Positions 47,379-60,260 of a DNA stretch of 64,000 nucleotides are shown here, piece after piece. A program made the position numbers and the translations under genes. The notes beneath the pieces are model-generated. The model searched no databases. It saw only the letters and a list, made by a program, of their open reading frames with translations, and was not told the DNA's origin. Source of the stretch: Ceriagrion tenellum (taxonomy: Eukaryota; Arthropoda; Insecta; Odonata; Coenagrionidae); contig OY720635.1 in the NCBI GenBank assembly GCA_963169105.1, positions 159,603,645 through 159,667,644 of the forward strand, given 5' to 3'. How positions within the stretch are numbered: position 1 is the first letter of the stretch; each line of letters begins with the position of its first letter.

Positions 47379-48533
47379 AGGTTCCACAAAGTTTGCGCTA
47401 ATACGCCGCGCCGCATTCTTCAATGGAAGAATGCGGAAACATCCCTTGCGAAGACCTTGAGGTAATTTCGGTGGACTTTTGCGCAAATATCCTACTTCAG
47501 TCGTTAGAATTGCCCCTTAGCTCCTAAAATCCCCCTCTGAGTTGACGATGAAATTTAATTGATGCTGAAACTTGTTTGCGACTGATACTGTTGTGTGGTA
47601 CCGTTATTGCTTTCCAATCATCTTTTATTCCTCTCGTTTGAAAGGATCTAAATTACTTCCAAGGTGGCGTTTTTTTTGCTTCTCTTCCCTTTTTTGTAGT
47701 GGGTGCGCAATTAGGTAAATGATGTGGGCCCACATTTGTGTTAGCATATCACATACATTTAAAATCTACATCGGAGAAAAAGGTTGGAATGAAGGCGAAA
47801 ATTTGCTCCCGAGGGTGCACGAACTACTAAGATGAATATATGTGATCCATTTCATGTTTCCACTGTTTAAAAAACTTGATTCATATGGCTATGGCTAGTT
47901 GTTGCGTTATTTTTGTGTATGATTATTCGTTCTTTGTTGTAATTATAATGATTTTTCCATCATGTTACTCTCTTCAAACGTGAAAAGCTCTTAAATAGTT
48001 TTTGTTTGTGATAATTCGGTATTTGAAATAGGTGTTCTTAATATTTTTAGTCATAATGGTGGGTGAGCAATTTTCTTAGAATTGGTGCAAGCATAGCGTA
48101 TATCATGCTTATAACAACTTCTTTGCCCTTTCCAAGGATGAATCTTCCTCAAAAGTAGTTAGCGTTGTTGGTGGGAGAGTTGCATGTTGAGTCACTGAAT
48201 TGCCGTACTGAAAATGTCCCTTACCAGGAATTATTAGATCTAAGTATGTAATTTCCGTGCGGTGTTGTGTGTAATTAATTTGACTTATGGATATCATTGA
48301 GGGAAAGGTAAAGAAAGGGAGCACTTCATATTGAAAATTCACATTAATTCCTTCCCGTTATTACATTTCTATTTAGTTTAGTCAAGTTAAATCAGTGCTG
48401 GAATTAATGGAGGACTAAAGTTCACTAATCATAAATTCGAATTACTAATATTCATAGACAGTGAAAACATGTAAAATTCGTACATAAGATTCTATTATTT
48501 CTGTCCTTGAAATATAATCCTTCTTCTCTGGTT
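47379..48533. other. AT-rich DNA, nothing recognised
   Basis: No gene, RNA gene or repeat terminus was recognised. A short inverted string, GCCGCATTCTTCAATGGAAGAATGCGG, at about 47410-47437 forms a perfect small hairpin (CCGCATTCTTC with GAAGAATGCGG). Confidence 0.55.
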
Positions 48534-48684
48534 ACAATCATAGGATTGGTCTGCAACAGTCTTCCACTTTATCCGATCTTGGGCCAATCTTTTCAATTCT
48601 CTGTACGATTGGCAACCTAGTTCCTTCATCAACTGCCCCATGTTGTCCAGTCTAGGTTTGCCCCTCTGGTTTCTTCTATAATAT
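48534..48684 (-). mobile_element. LINE ORF2 extreme C-terminal remnant
   Basis: On the minus strand one open frame reads RRNQRGKPRLDNMGQLMKEL, then GCQSYRELKRLAQDRIKWKT and VADQSYDCN. The pattern of a GKPRxxW-like block followed by a helix ending LAQDRxKW is the typical C-terminal end of RTE-like LINE polyproteins. The frame is uninterrupted over about 50 codons, so this fragment is less decayed than the others. Neither flank continues the protein, so it is a 5'-truncated insertion or a small leftover. Confidence 0.75.
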
Positions 48685-49140
48685 AATTATCTATATTTTT
48701 TGGGCCTTTATAGCTAATAATTTTTCTTTATAGGAATGAAGTGGTCATTGTTTTTGCTAATTTTAAATTTTCTAAGCAGATGCTTGTACTTGCGGATGCT
48801 TCCATTGTGTGATAAATCAGTATGATTTTTATTTCGGTCTTTCTTTATTATTGACACCTGTTCTACATTCCATAATATTAAGTATCTCAAATTAGCAGCA
48901 TTATTCATAGAACTTCCGCCATTCATTCACATTTTCGGATTTGCCTCTCTTCAGATAGCTTCGGTGTATGTATTCTTCTATTTGTTTCCTCAGTTGTCAC
49001 AGTTCTCCAGAAACCAAGTTGTTGATAAAAGCATTGGGCAGTAACTTTGACGTATGCCAAAATAACCTAGTTATTTATTTATTTAAAGTAATAAAACCAC
49101 ATACAGCTATGTCGCCATTTTATAGTGGCCATGTAACAAT
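48685..49140. other. AT-rich spacer, nothing recognised
   Basis: No gene or repeat family was recognised between the LINE remnant and the SINE. Confidence 0.55.
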
Positions 49141-49348
49141 GTCGGCCCCGGTGGCGGCGGGGTAAAGTCCTCGCCTGCTAATCCTAGGGTCGCGGGTTCG
49201 AGTCCCGCCTGGGTAAAATATTATCTGCCCAGGACATGGGTGTTTGTGTCTCGTCCGTTGTTACTGTTATTCACCCGACGTAAATTGGCACATCGTGCTG
49301 TATTCGGGGTAGTGAAGATAAAATAAAATAAAATAAATAAAATAAATA
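49141..49348 (+). mobile_element. tRNA-derived SINE, copy 2
   Basis: This is the same family as the copy at 38.6 kb. It opens GTCGGCCCCGGTGGCGGCGG, has a B box GGTTCGAGTCC at 49195-49205 within a GCGGG/CCCGC arm, and keeps CTGCTAATCC, matching the anticodon-loop region of tRNA-Ser(GCT). The body differs from copy 1 at only a few positions. The tail is (AAAAT)n passing into AAAT units and CA dinucleotides. The near-identity of the two bodies suggests fairly recent activity. No target duplication was found. Confidence 0.93.
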
Positions 49349-52300
49349 CACACACTTAAGGACATATACAAGCAAACTTAACAACTGGTTGCAAGCAGAA
49401 ATTATGGAAATATAGTTAAAAAAAGAAAATGAAAATTGGGGGAATAACTACTTAGGTGAAAGATACAAAAGAGAAAGGCTTATAAAGGATTTAGATGAAA
49501 TTGCAAAAGGATCAATGTGGGAAGGGAGGGAATTCAATAGAGAGGAGAGGCGGAAGAAAAGAGAACGTTTAGTCGAAAGTCTAGGAATGGGCATGTGGAG
49601 TAAAGGGTGAGAACGGGTGGGGCGGGATGGAACTTTGAAATTGATAAAAGAGAGAAATTCAGGGCAGTCGATGGTGGAATTAAGAATATTATAAATAAAT
49701 ATTAAGTCTGCTGTGAGTCTATGAGTGGGGAGATTAGGGGAGTGGGGAGTTATCGACTGGTTTGGAGGTGGAACTGAATTAGAGACCTTAGTGTGAGGCC
49801 AGGGTCTGACTATCGTCTCTGCACTTCGATTGAGGACCCGAATGTATTACTGGTGATTTGTTGGAAATTGTTACTGGTGAATTGTTGAAAACTGGTGTTA
49901 CTGGTGATTATTGAAAGGATAGGTAATGTAGTTGATAATGTTTACCTGGATATTAGAATTTTTAGGCAGTTTCTCGCCGCCACGAATTTGGTGGTACTGG
50001 GTTGAAAACACTTCGGGCCGCAGCGGCTTGCGATGAACGCGCGTCGCTTTAAGCGCTCATCCGCGTCATTGCTTCGGGGAACACTCAGAACTTGCTAGTA
50101 ATTCCACCCTTTTCCTCCATTGTGTCCACGTAAAGAGGAAGGAGAATTGGCGTCAAAGCGGGGAGAGGCGTGTAATGAAGTGAATCTGGTGAGAGGTTTA
50201 GTTTCCAAAGCTTTGAATCATCTACGCCCGAGATATATTCTGGTAAATTAATCCCAATTTTTGCCTTCTCGCGATTTTCCATCCTTTTTGCTGCCGCTCT
50301 CTGTCTTTTGTTTTCAAATCCATCCTAGTCGTCAGCGTCTTTTTCTTTTATCGAATTACTCTTTGTTAATATGTTCTTTGTCGCTCACGATGTGAGGGTC
50401 TTCTTCTGGAACGGGACGAGTGAAATTCATACGTATTTCCCTTCCCTCGTTGCTGTTGACCGCTCGTCCAAATCCGATGGCCTCTCTATGCCCCCTCCCT
50501 TCTTCCACATCTGCGTTTACTCCCTCCTCTCACTTAGCTTTAGTGTTCATTTCGTCTGCATTCAACCGAAACGCGCTCCTTTCCCCAATTCGCCCCTTTT
50601 TTACAATCTTTTTACGTCCTCATTCTTTACCGCTCAAAATCATCTTTGGTTCGGAAACGAATCCCACGTCCTCAAACCTTCGCCAATAATTATTCTCCCA
50701 AATGGTCTTTGCTGCATTAAATTGCACGTGAAATTCTTGCTCTCCAGCGGCGAATGAAGACCTTATTAGTTTTCTATTTGTATTCCAGAAAAAAAAGTTA
50801 AGCAGTTCATTTTAACGTGGAATGTCTCTCGATCAGTTGGCTTATTCCAGAGATGACTGAGCTATGACTTGCGCATCTCACCATCTTTATTTCACCAGTG
50901 GGTCCTCCCGTACTTTGCTAAGTTATTCTTTCTCGTAAAGTGTCGATAACAACCTCTCAATTGTATCTCGGTTATGTTCCCGTTGTGTTTTCTCCCCAAT
51001 TTTACATCTTTAAAATTGTTTTTTTTTCTCCATTACAAAATATTTAAACTACAACCAACTGTTCTTTTTATTCTATTCATGCTGTATGTGTTTAACCAGA
51101 ATCTCCAGCTACTCAGTTTGACATTATATGATGTTAGATGTTATTTTTATGGCTTATTTCTCTGTGGAAATGTGTGTTTTTCGATGATTTTAATTCCTGA
51201 TTCTATAATTTTACCCTTTTGGCTTGTTGATTTTATTATTCTCGAGTCCCAACGTGGGTTATTTCTTCATGAAACCATTGTAACCCTTAAGTAAAATGTC
51301 CATCCTACTGAGGAAGCATTATCCGTGCTGAATGAAGAGGGTTTTGACCAAAAGACGACCATGTTGGCGATAGGATCCTTGGCTAAACGGCTATTATGTT
51401 TATTTTTGATGAGTGAGGTGGGTAAACTTCCTCTAAAAATATGTGGCCGTTGTGAAAGTTTTTCCTTTCGAGCAGCTTGTGGTCCTCTTGGTTGTTCTTC
51501 AACGCCTTGCCATCAACACTGCTTCATGTGATAGAAAATGGGTGGATTTGTCGGAGGCAAATGTGCTTATCCCTCATTGTGAACTCCCTCGGTTTGATTC
51601 ACTCGGGTGCTGGTTGCTGAAGGACCCCGGTATCCCACTTTCATCCCTGAATCTTCGCGCGGTGGAGGGCGCCGGATGAAGAACTGGACTTCCCTGGATG
51701 CTGAATTTTATCCCATCGTCATCGTCATTAGTCATCCTCACAGTTCCTCCTCCAGTCGTCCCTGTCGTCCATTTACGTCTGTGCTATGGACTCCCTAGTC
51801 TACAGCCTCTTTTGCTTTTCATAAGCCTCCCGCACCTTTATCCAATTCCCTCCTCCCGCTGCCCTGCTATGACCTTCCGTGGACTTCCATGCGCTCCTGT
51901 TTTTTTTTATTTCCACTAGAAAGCTTCAAAGGGCTTAAAGCTCGTCCTTTCACTTAGGTTGTTCATCTCGAGTTTGGAGTGCTGTCCTGTTTACTCTATT
52001 TTGATTCCCCGTTTTCGTTCTATCCATTTCATTGCCTTGGTATCCATGCTTTCCCATATTAAAGTGTTTATTTGGTCTCCACAAACATTTTTGTATTTTT
52101 TGATATTCGTTGTCCATTTGGAATATTACGAAGTATGTATTTACTCCACAAATGACTCCAGATTCTGAGTTGTATTCTCCTAAACTTTTTAGAATAAGGT
52201 TACTGTATTTTTTGCTTTTTATTGACCTCTTTCTCTACATTTAACGTCCCTATTATTCTTCAGGAAAAAAGTGGAAATTTTTGTCTGCTTTTTCTGGGTG

Positions 52301-52825
52301 TAGTACAGATAAATTTCTTTTACACAAGTCTTTTCCTTTCAAGCCTAAAAAAATATGAAGAAATATTGCCCCAAATGGCAGAAATGGAGAATGGCATTTG
52401 TTGACATAGGGTACGTGTGAATTATTCTAAAATATTCTTTCTCTCAGTTGCCCATATAACGCGCAATGGTGAAGAATAAATCACCGCGTAGTGGAAATGA
52501 GTGCTCCTATGGTCCTCGCTAGAAAATATCTCCGGTTAGTAACATTTAAATCATTTAAATTTTTCTAGAGTTATTAATGCCAGCATTTGGTGCTTTTCCA
52601 TTCGAACTAAGAATGCAGTGCGCAAGCATTTAGTCGGGCATACATTCTTCATATTTATTTGTCAAATAATAATATATTGTACTAGCGTAGCGTGTATACG
52701 TTTCTACCCACTTCACCGCTCCAAGTTCCACCGTTCGGCATTTTGAAGAGAGCTTAATTTTCGACGCTTTGCGTAATATCTTGGTTTTATTTTATTTCAA
52801 ATTCCTGCTTAGTGCTCTATCCTTA
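49349..52825. other. Unassigned DNA
   Basis: Positions 49400-49840 are purine-rich on the plus strand and broken in all frames. From 49950 to 50090 is a GC-rich patch. From 50280 to 52200 are short hydrophobic or Ser/Pro-rich frames without motifs. CTGAGGA, a short GCA/TGC stem and TGAA near 51308-51332 may be a badly decayed hammerhead-like core, but one arm only. No gene was recognised. Confidence 0.5.
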
Positions 52826-53038
52826 GGGCCGCCTTATACGGTACATTTTATGGTACAAACGAATGCATGAACTCCTTCATGAGAAAAATAGTACCGTGTT
52901 AAGCGGCTAATTGTATGATTGTCTGAATGACTAAACAGGAAATAGAACCTGCCTTAATTCCATTCATTTTCGCATAGAACCTATAATGCATTTGTGTGTA
53001 CAATAAAATGTACCGTGTAAAACGGCCTTTCTCTTTTG
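52826..53038. mobile_element. MITE-like element with ~45-base inverted ends and a nested third end
   Basis: The left end (52826-52868: GGCCGCCTTATACGG, then GTACATTTTATGGTACAAAC) matches the complement of the right end (about 52988-53038: GGCCGTTTTACACGG, then GTACATTTTATTGTACACAC) with a few substitutions. A third, inward-facing copy of the tip lies at 52891-52907 (GTACCGTGTTAAGCGGC), so the first 80 bases form a shorter hairpin of their own. No coding sequence remains and no convincing target duplication was found. The tips resemble some hAT-type MITEs (CAGGGCCG), which is a weak inference. Confidence 0.8.
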
Positions 53039-55530
53039 CAACTGCCCCATCCAAACAATGCTTCATACAGGCTGTCCTATTCTTGAAGAGTCCTTATATT
53101 CCTTCCCTTAAGTCTCTACCGCCACATTCACCCATGGTTTTCGTGGTGTACCCTATTTCCTCATGCTGATCACTCCTCCATCGTATATCTCTCAGTTATT
53201 CGGCTCTCATCCATTCATTCAACATGGCTAAGCCAATGAAGACGCTTCTTCCGTGTACATCCATTACTGGGGCATCCAGCCCACGTTATTCTATCAACCG
53301 CTCATTCATATCCCCATCCCTCCCTCTTTTACTGCACCCTTCCCAGATAACTCACGCCTGCTGCTTTCAGCCTATGATTATCCTGTTATTATACCCAAGT
53401 TTCACGAAAATCATGCAGTGAAATTGGGAGGAGTATACTTTAGTATACTGCTTTCCATGATAAGCTCTAGACGATACCTACAACTTGCCTCTTGCTTCAT
53501 GAATTCATTATGAAAGCTATGTCGTTCTATTTACATTTCTTTTCTTTTATTTCACTGAAGCAGACCATGGTTTTGGCACCATGAGTCAAATTCGAGTTAC
53601 CGAAACATACTGCCTAAAATCATAGTCGGTTTTAGTAAATTAGTGTGGAATAGAAGGATGTGTCTTGTTTAACAAAGTTTGAAGCTAAAAGTTTCAACTA
53701 GGTGACCCTCTCCTGAAACCCGCTTACATTTACTTCCAGCATTCGCAAGCATTTTTCTCTCTTCATCCATCCTTCCATTTTTCGCAAATATCCTGCCCAA
53801 GTATGTAAAATCATCTATTTGTTTACCAATTGCCCTCTCTCTAAAACATTTTCCCCTTATCGTTGTAAACCCCTGCTTTGATCTTGCGCGCATTCACCCT
53901 CTGTTGCATTCTCGCGGTTGCTTCACAATTTTCCAGGAGCTTCTGAGATATGTATTGGCTCTCTGAGAGCAAGATTATCGTTTCCACGTGACAGAACTCG
54001 TGCAGTCTCGAACCATTACACCGACATTTTCCCTTCCTGCATATCTCACACATGTAGCCATAAAGACATAGAGGAGCTGTGGTGACATTTCGCACCCTTA
54101 CTTAACACCCTATTTTTTTTTCAAACCAGTCCCTCAAGACCCCAATAACTCTCTTCCTTGGTTAGCTATTATCATAAATCGCCTTCGTTGCATTCGAAAG
54201 CTACTCATTTCCTCCAATTTCCTTCAAAAATGTCCACAACTTATCTCTATGTACTCTGACGCATGCTTTCTCTAAATCCACAAGAAGGACATTCGGGCCT
54301 TCGTACATTTCTCTAGCACTGGCTCAGAGCTGGTCACTTCCTCCTCTCCCGGGCATAAACCCTCCGGCGCTGTACTACCCAGATTTGTCATTTGTGATCT
54401 GTCTTTCGCTTTCGATTAATACTTTACTGAACTCTTTTCCAGGAATATTCAATAAACCATATGCTCTATGATTCTCAGTTCGGTTTCCCTATTCGTTCTT
54501 GTATACGGTCTAACTATTATGTCATATACCAATCCGTCGAAATAACGGATGCATTAAAACAAAAATAATGCAGTTCACACGAGCGACTTATTCTTAACTT
54601 ATACCCGTTTCAGTTGTCCATCACGCATATCAATTAGTAGGGGTCATGTTCATCGTTTGTTACAGCGTTGTATAGAACTTCAAAATACTCCCTGACATTG
54701 CAATCATCCCATTTGGTCTCTAGTCTCTCTCTCCTTTGCCTTCGTCCCAAAATATATTATTTATTCGTTTTTACCTTCAACATCATTCTGCATTATTTTC
54801 AAATTGTAATCTTCGCTTTCTTTCTTTACGTCTTACCGCACCGCAGTCGTTATTACTTCACTCCACCAAGTATCGCCTCTCATTCTCTCTGGTTCCCCTT
54901 TTCTATTTTTTATTTTATCTGTTCTGTCAGCTGATTGGTAGATTTTTTGAGAGTACACATCTTAACATCCTAATGTCTGGCATATTGCCACCAAATGGCC
55001 AAATCCCTCTACGGATGCAATTCACCTTGTACCGACCCATCTTTACATGTTTGCTAGTACAATTGTTTTCTAACCAGAGTTATTGTATTATAAAATCCTT
55101 TCTTATTTTTCCCAAAAACTCTTCTTCCTGACTATAACTCTGTCCTTCCACAGGTGCATTGCATGCGACAACTCTTCGAATACTTCATTGCGATCTCCGA
55201 GCAGTCTTGAGGAAACTTGCTTATGTTTCCTAACCAACATCCTAACTCTCATTCAGGATCAAGACTACCTTCTTTATTGCCGTGCACCTTATAGGCAACT
55301 ACTGGCCACAGTGCCAATCTACCGTTATCAGTGGTAACAACGTCTAGCCTCTTACGATTAGTTTCACATGCTCGCACAACTTCCGGTCGTCTCATTTTCA
55401 TTCTATAAATAACTTATTTACTTTTCCATACACTCCTCTCACATTCCAAGCACCTATGTTCTAGTTTGAATCGCCTTGTCGATTTATGGGCCAACTTTAT
55501 ACTTAAGGCCGTCTGATGCTACGCCTTGAA
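53039..55530 (-). mobile_element. Degraded RTE-like LINE, endonuclease to C-terminus
   Basis: On the minus strand, recognisable blocks occur in the correct order. IGAWNVRGVYGKV (about 55461-55420) is the first APE endonuclease motif. ENHRAYGLLNIPGKEFSKVL (about 54480-54420) matches the NYRGISLLxxxGKxFxKVL block. VLLVDLEKACVRVHRDKLW (about 54292-54236) matches VDLEKAFDRVPRxxLW, with the catalytic Asp changed to Val. HVETIILLSESQ (about 53994-53960) stands where FADDIVLLSES is expected, so the catalytic Asp pair is lost. DDFTYLGRIFAKNGRMDEE (about 53818-53762) follows, and GTPRKPW-type sequence near 53130 could be the C-terminus. Many stops and frameshifts intervene. The element is long dead; the outer boundaries are approximate. 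Confidence 0.8.
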
Positions 55531-56029
55531 TTTTTGCCACAAGTTTGCGTCGAGTGTGCTAAGTTACCAATTTGCTGTATTCTTGCCTCGTGCAGCCTTT
55601 TCTACTAACGGTTTTGGTGCCCTACCGGATTTTTTTGCCAGTTTCTGGCCGGCATGCTACAATATAAACTAAAGGTTTGTATTACCCTGGCACGCCTTTA
55701 CTAGTCAACTCGTGCTAGAACCCCTTCTGAAGGGACTATGTTGAAAGCCAGCGTACCGTTGCCTTCGACCCATTAATGGAAGGTATTTGCAGTGTACTGA
55801 CACTCCTAAACGCTTATAATATATCAGATATCGTAATCGTTTTCTTTTTTATTGATCTTTGTTAACTGTCGCAAAAAGTCTGTTTTTCGTTTACCCTTCT
55901 TCCTGAGTTATCTCACGGATGGGGCACCATCGCCTTAGTTTTAAATACACTGGAAATAAAATAGTCCTGGAATGAAATCTACAGCGATTTGCGGAATGGC
56001 TTCCGCGGTGTCGCTTCGATGAAACAGGT
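55531..56029. other. Unassigned DNA
   Basis: No gene was recognised. The left part may still be 5' sequence of the adjacent minus-strand LINE. The right part (about 55960-56029), read on the minus strand, continues downstream of a hammerhead-like core and may be Penelope-type terminal repeat. Confidence 0.45.
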
Positions 56030-56110
56030 CTTCTGGGTTCTATTCCACGTGAGTTCATCGTGATAGGGATACGTTTCGCAAGTGTTCCAGTTTGCTTCTT
56101 CAGGTCTGAA
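56030..56110 (-). repeat. Single-arm hammerhead-like core (Penelope-type piece)
   Basis: On the minus strand CTGAAGA (56103-56097) is followed by one A, a stem GCAA/TTGC with a 10-base loop, and GAAAC (56077-56073). The one-base offset before stem II is the same as in the fold-back repeats. No inverted partner was found on the other side. The family assignment follows from motif layout and is inference. Confidence 0.55.
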
Positions 56111-56671
56111 TTCATTCGGATGTAGCTTTGGCCTCCATGTGTGGGTCTTCCTCATTCTGGCGCCGACTTTGTTTTGCGCGCTTTTTTGGGACGTGAAAAA
56201 TAAGTTTCTAAACACAGGAGAGTGTGTAACTGTCTTCTCAAGTGAAATTATGACGAGTCTTGATGTTCTCAGTGGCCTCCCTGATTGCTCTTAAGGAGTA
56301 ACGTCTTTAATTGAAAATTGACTTAGCCTCTTCCGAATTGATCTTGTATTTTGGTGCACTCCCCGCTCGCCTCCTACACTTATCACAAATTCGGCGCCGC
56401 ACTGAAGAATATCTACCTAAGATGACCAAAACTGCATCCGAAATGCTCTAGACATAAAGAAGAAAACTGCAACGTTTGCGAAACATGTTGTCTACCATGC
56501 TGAACCCACGCGGAAGAGAACCCGGAAGGTCTGTCCAATTATTACAGAAATGGACGTCGACTGTATATTTATACAATAGCTCTCACTGGCGCGTACACTA
56601 TTGAACCAGAGGTCCACCGTTTTCGGTGAGATGTGGAGGAACAGCATTTTCAGAAATTAAAATCAGTAGAT
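56111..56671. other. Unassigned DNA
   Basis: Nothing recognised: no gene, RNA gene or repeat terminus. Composition is average. Confidence 0.5.
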
Positions 56672-56800
56672 ATGGTAGTGTCCACTTATTTTTACATAAA
56701 CACGCATGTTTCGGCGTATTACATTGTACCTGAGGATGGCTACTAAATACGCCGAAACATGTGTCGTTTACATCAATAAAATGGGCAGTACCACACCATT
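56672..56800. repeat. Fold-back repeat with hammerhead-like core (Penelope-type)
   Basis: The inner arms CATGTTTCGGCGTATT (56705-56720) and AATACGCCGAAACATG (56746-56761) are exact complements. More diverged similarity extends outward to about 56672 and 56800. On the plus strand, CTGAGGA (56730-56736), T, a GGC/GCC stem and GAAAC (56754-56758) are followed by ATGTGTC, which can fold into a three-pair stem III (ACA with TGT) ending in the C expected at a hammerhead cleavage site. One extra base separates CTGAGGA from stem II. Stem I pairing is weak. Confidence 0.75.
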
Positions 56801-57834
56801 GTCACTATTGTACTAATTTTTATATCGGTCGACTGTTGCTGTGAAGCGCAACGGAATGCGTGACTGCTTAACTCCCGAGCGCCGATCGAACTCTCCGTCT
56901 CTCGACTGGCCTCCCAGTCGTTAGCTGAAGCCGTGACGTCATCGGTTGTTCTCTTTTTTTCCCAAAATACCTTCCCTGTCGCATCCTCTTGTGCGAGGTA
57001 GACGCTTTTCTCCGTTGATCCCGTTGTTTAAAATATACTTCTGGAATCGGACTTCTCTTTCCTCGGTTCAGCAAGCGTCTTCCGTCTGGACTGTGGTGTA
57101 CGTGAAGGGAGAGAAAAAGAAGAACGAAATATTGATTGCCTCTTAATTGTCGCGCGCCTGAAATCCACTCTTGCGGGGACTAGAATGGATTTCTTCGTGG
57201 AGCAGGCGAAGCCCCTTTGGGGGTTGCGGGGGGGGGGGGGGGGTGGAGGGGGTAGGAAGAGAGGGTCTTTGAGTGGATGAGGGTCTTGGGAGCGGGAATT
57301 GTGCGTGCGGCTGCGAAGACATCCTCTGGGGTTTCTCTTTGGATTATTTTGGAGCCAACTTTGTTTAAATTGAATACAGATATTCACATTAAAAATGCCG
57401 TTTTCCTCACGCATGTTGCGTTCTAACTCCACGCGTTTGTCTGTTCCGAGGACGATTTTTTATTAGAAGCTTTCGCTATCACCATTTCTGAAACAGAGTG
57501 CACAATTACAGGATCTACTCAAAATGCTCTCTCTTCTCTCTTTCAACTGATAATTCTCAGCGAGTGTTTTGAGACGCTAGGGTGGCAAAATTTAGGGCTG
57601 AATTGCCGTTGTTTTCGCCCGTATCGGCAGGCGTTGGTACGTTTTTATCTTGCGCTATAATGTTTCCTCTCCTTTTTAAGCAGTTTGAAGCCGGAGCACG
57701 ATGATCCCCTTGCATAACTTTTCTACTAGCTTTCAAGATTAATTGTGGATGTAGATGTGGGCGAAAGTTTGAGAAATGATGATATTGTTAGTTCTTCTGG
57801 CTTCTGCAGTTTTCTGGTCTATTGGTATTTTACA
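56801..57834. other. Unassigned DNA containing a 16-base G run
   Basis: No gene was recognised. Sixteen consecutive G at 57228-57243, with further G-rich sequence to 57300, could form a G-quadruplex on the plus strand. Short open frames around it are compositional. Confidence 0.55.
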
Positions 57835-57990
57835 GGTTATTCCGGCGTTGCATAATTTTTGTGAACGACCGTTTCAACGAAATTCTATTCGGCATCATCG
57901 AGTCCTAGCCGAACCTGATGAAACCGACTGGAATGCCACGAAACGGTCGTCCACACAAATGGTGCAACGCGGGAAGAATCTGATAACCAC
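57835..57990. repeat. Fold-back repeat with CTGATGA and GAAAC blocks (Penelope-type)
   Basis: The left arm (57835-57900) and right arm (57914-57990) are diverged inverted copies sharing GCGTTGCA, TTTGTG and ACGACCGTTTC. The right arm has CTGATGA at 57915-57921 and GAAAC at 57940-57944 on the plus strand. The left arm carries the complement of GAAAC at 57871-57875, but its CTGATGA is mutated to CGATGA. Stem II pairing is poor here, so this copy looks degenerate. The resemblance to the other fold-backs is in layout rather than in arm sequence. Confidence 0.7.
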
Positions 57991-59410
57991 CTATAAATAA
58001 TGGATGTTTATGTATTCCTCGATTACCTTGGGTGATAAAAATAATGTAAATCCCTGACTAAATTATTAAAAAACGGGTAGTCATGGAAATAATTGCTTCC
58101 GAATTGGTGAAACATATGGCAATCACAAGTTGGCTACGAATATCAAAGATATTTGTTTAAAGATGAAGTATTTGCTCCAGGTGGCTTTATCGCTCAGTTT
58201 CCGCTATCATGTTAACCTTAACATGCTGGAAAGGATGATTACGAGCTATAATGGCTTGCCATGACATGGGAGAGAGATTCTATTTATCCGCTTTTCGAAG
58301 CGTAAAAATAGCCTCTAAGCAGGGAAACAATTTTCTGTACATTGTAGGATGATTTCAGGAGAAAGTTGATTCGTTCGGGCTAGTCGATCGATCAGATATT
58401 TTTCTACCCTTGAAGTGCATCATTATTGCCGGTTGCCGTCATAAAGTGGGACCTATCAATGTCCGATTTTATATTTTTTTAATTAGAAGTGCTCATAAAG
58501 CCATTGAATGAAGACTATCGTGTTGTACCTCGGAAAAAAAGAACTTCAGTGGTTTAGAATTAGTTTCCTCAATGTATCAAACTTATCGTGGAAGTAGAAA
58601 TTCTTTGTCTTCAAGTGTTGTTTTATTTTATCTACACAGTGAGTCGATACAATTGGAACACGAGCTCCGAAAATTTTTGCGGAAGCAAACCTTGGGTCAA
58701 CAAAGGGAAGTCCGCGATAGGCGGGTGAGATTTTGAATGGCATTTATTTTGCAGTGGGAGTGGAATCCTCTCGTCTGCTTACATTTATTTACACCCTCGG
58801 GAGAGTATCAATGGTTCATTTTTTATTTGCCCCTCACGGTGTTGTTACCATCGCTGATGTTTCATCGCCGCCAAATGCGTCATGGTGCTTTGTTGGCTCT
58901 TTAATGTTTTCTGGGAAGCATTTTTAACATCCCTTAGAGCCTCTTCTATCACATATTCACCCTGGCCTCTCCCGATGCATGAGTTTTAGCTACCGTCGTT
59001 GAAGCTTATGTCTAGTCCTCCTCTACTCCTTAAAGACGTAAATGTTTTGGAAGGAAACTTAGTATAATCCAAGTGATGGAACGATTGAATACAAGGGCTG
59101 TGCAAAACTTAACGGATCTCACGGTAGAGTGGTTACGATAACTGATTTTGGGTTGGAAGAGGATGGAGAAGAATCGGTGGCGATGCCTCGAAGGTACCAT
59201 CAAGGTAAGGCATCAATAATAAGTTACCGAAAGATATGTCGTAGTTTCTTTCTTCTTTTTTGAATTTGAAAAGTAATGAAAGAGAAAGAAACAATGGTGT
59301 TGAATCCGTTCAGATAGGAGTAGACTATTGGTATGTGTAAATTATCCCTAGGGGTGCAAGAATTAGCTCCAGTTTTTATCTTCTCCCTCGAACTCCTTTC
59401 CTTATAAAAT
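57991..59410. other. Unassigned AT-rich DNA
   Basis: No gene, RNA gene or repeat terminus was recognised. Frames are short and interrupted. Confidence 0.55.
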
Positions 59411-60260
<850 letters not shown>

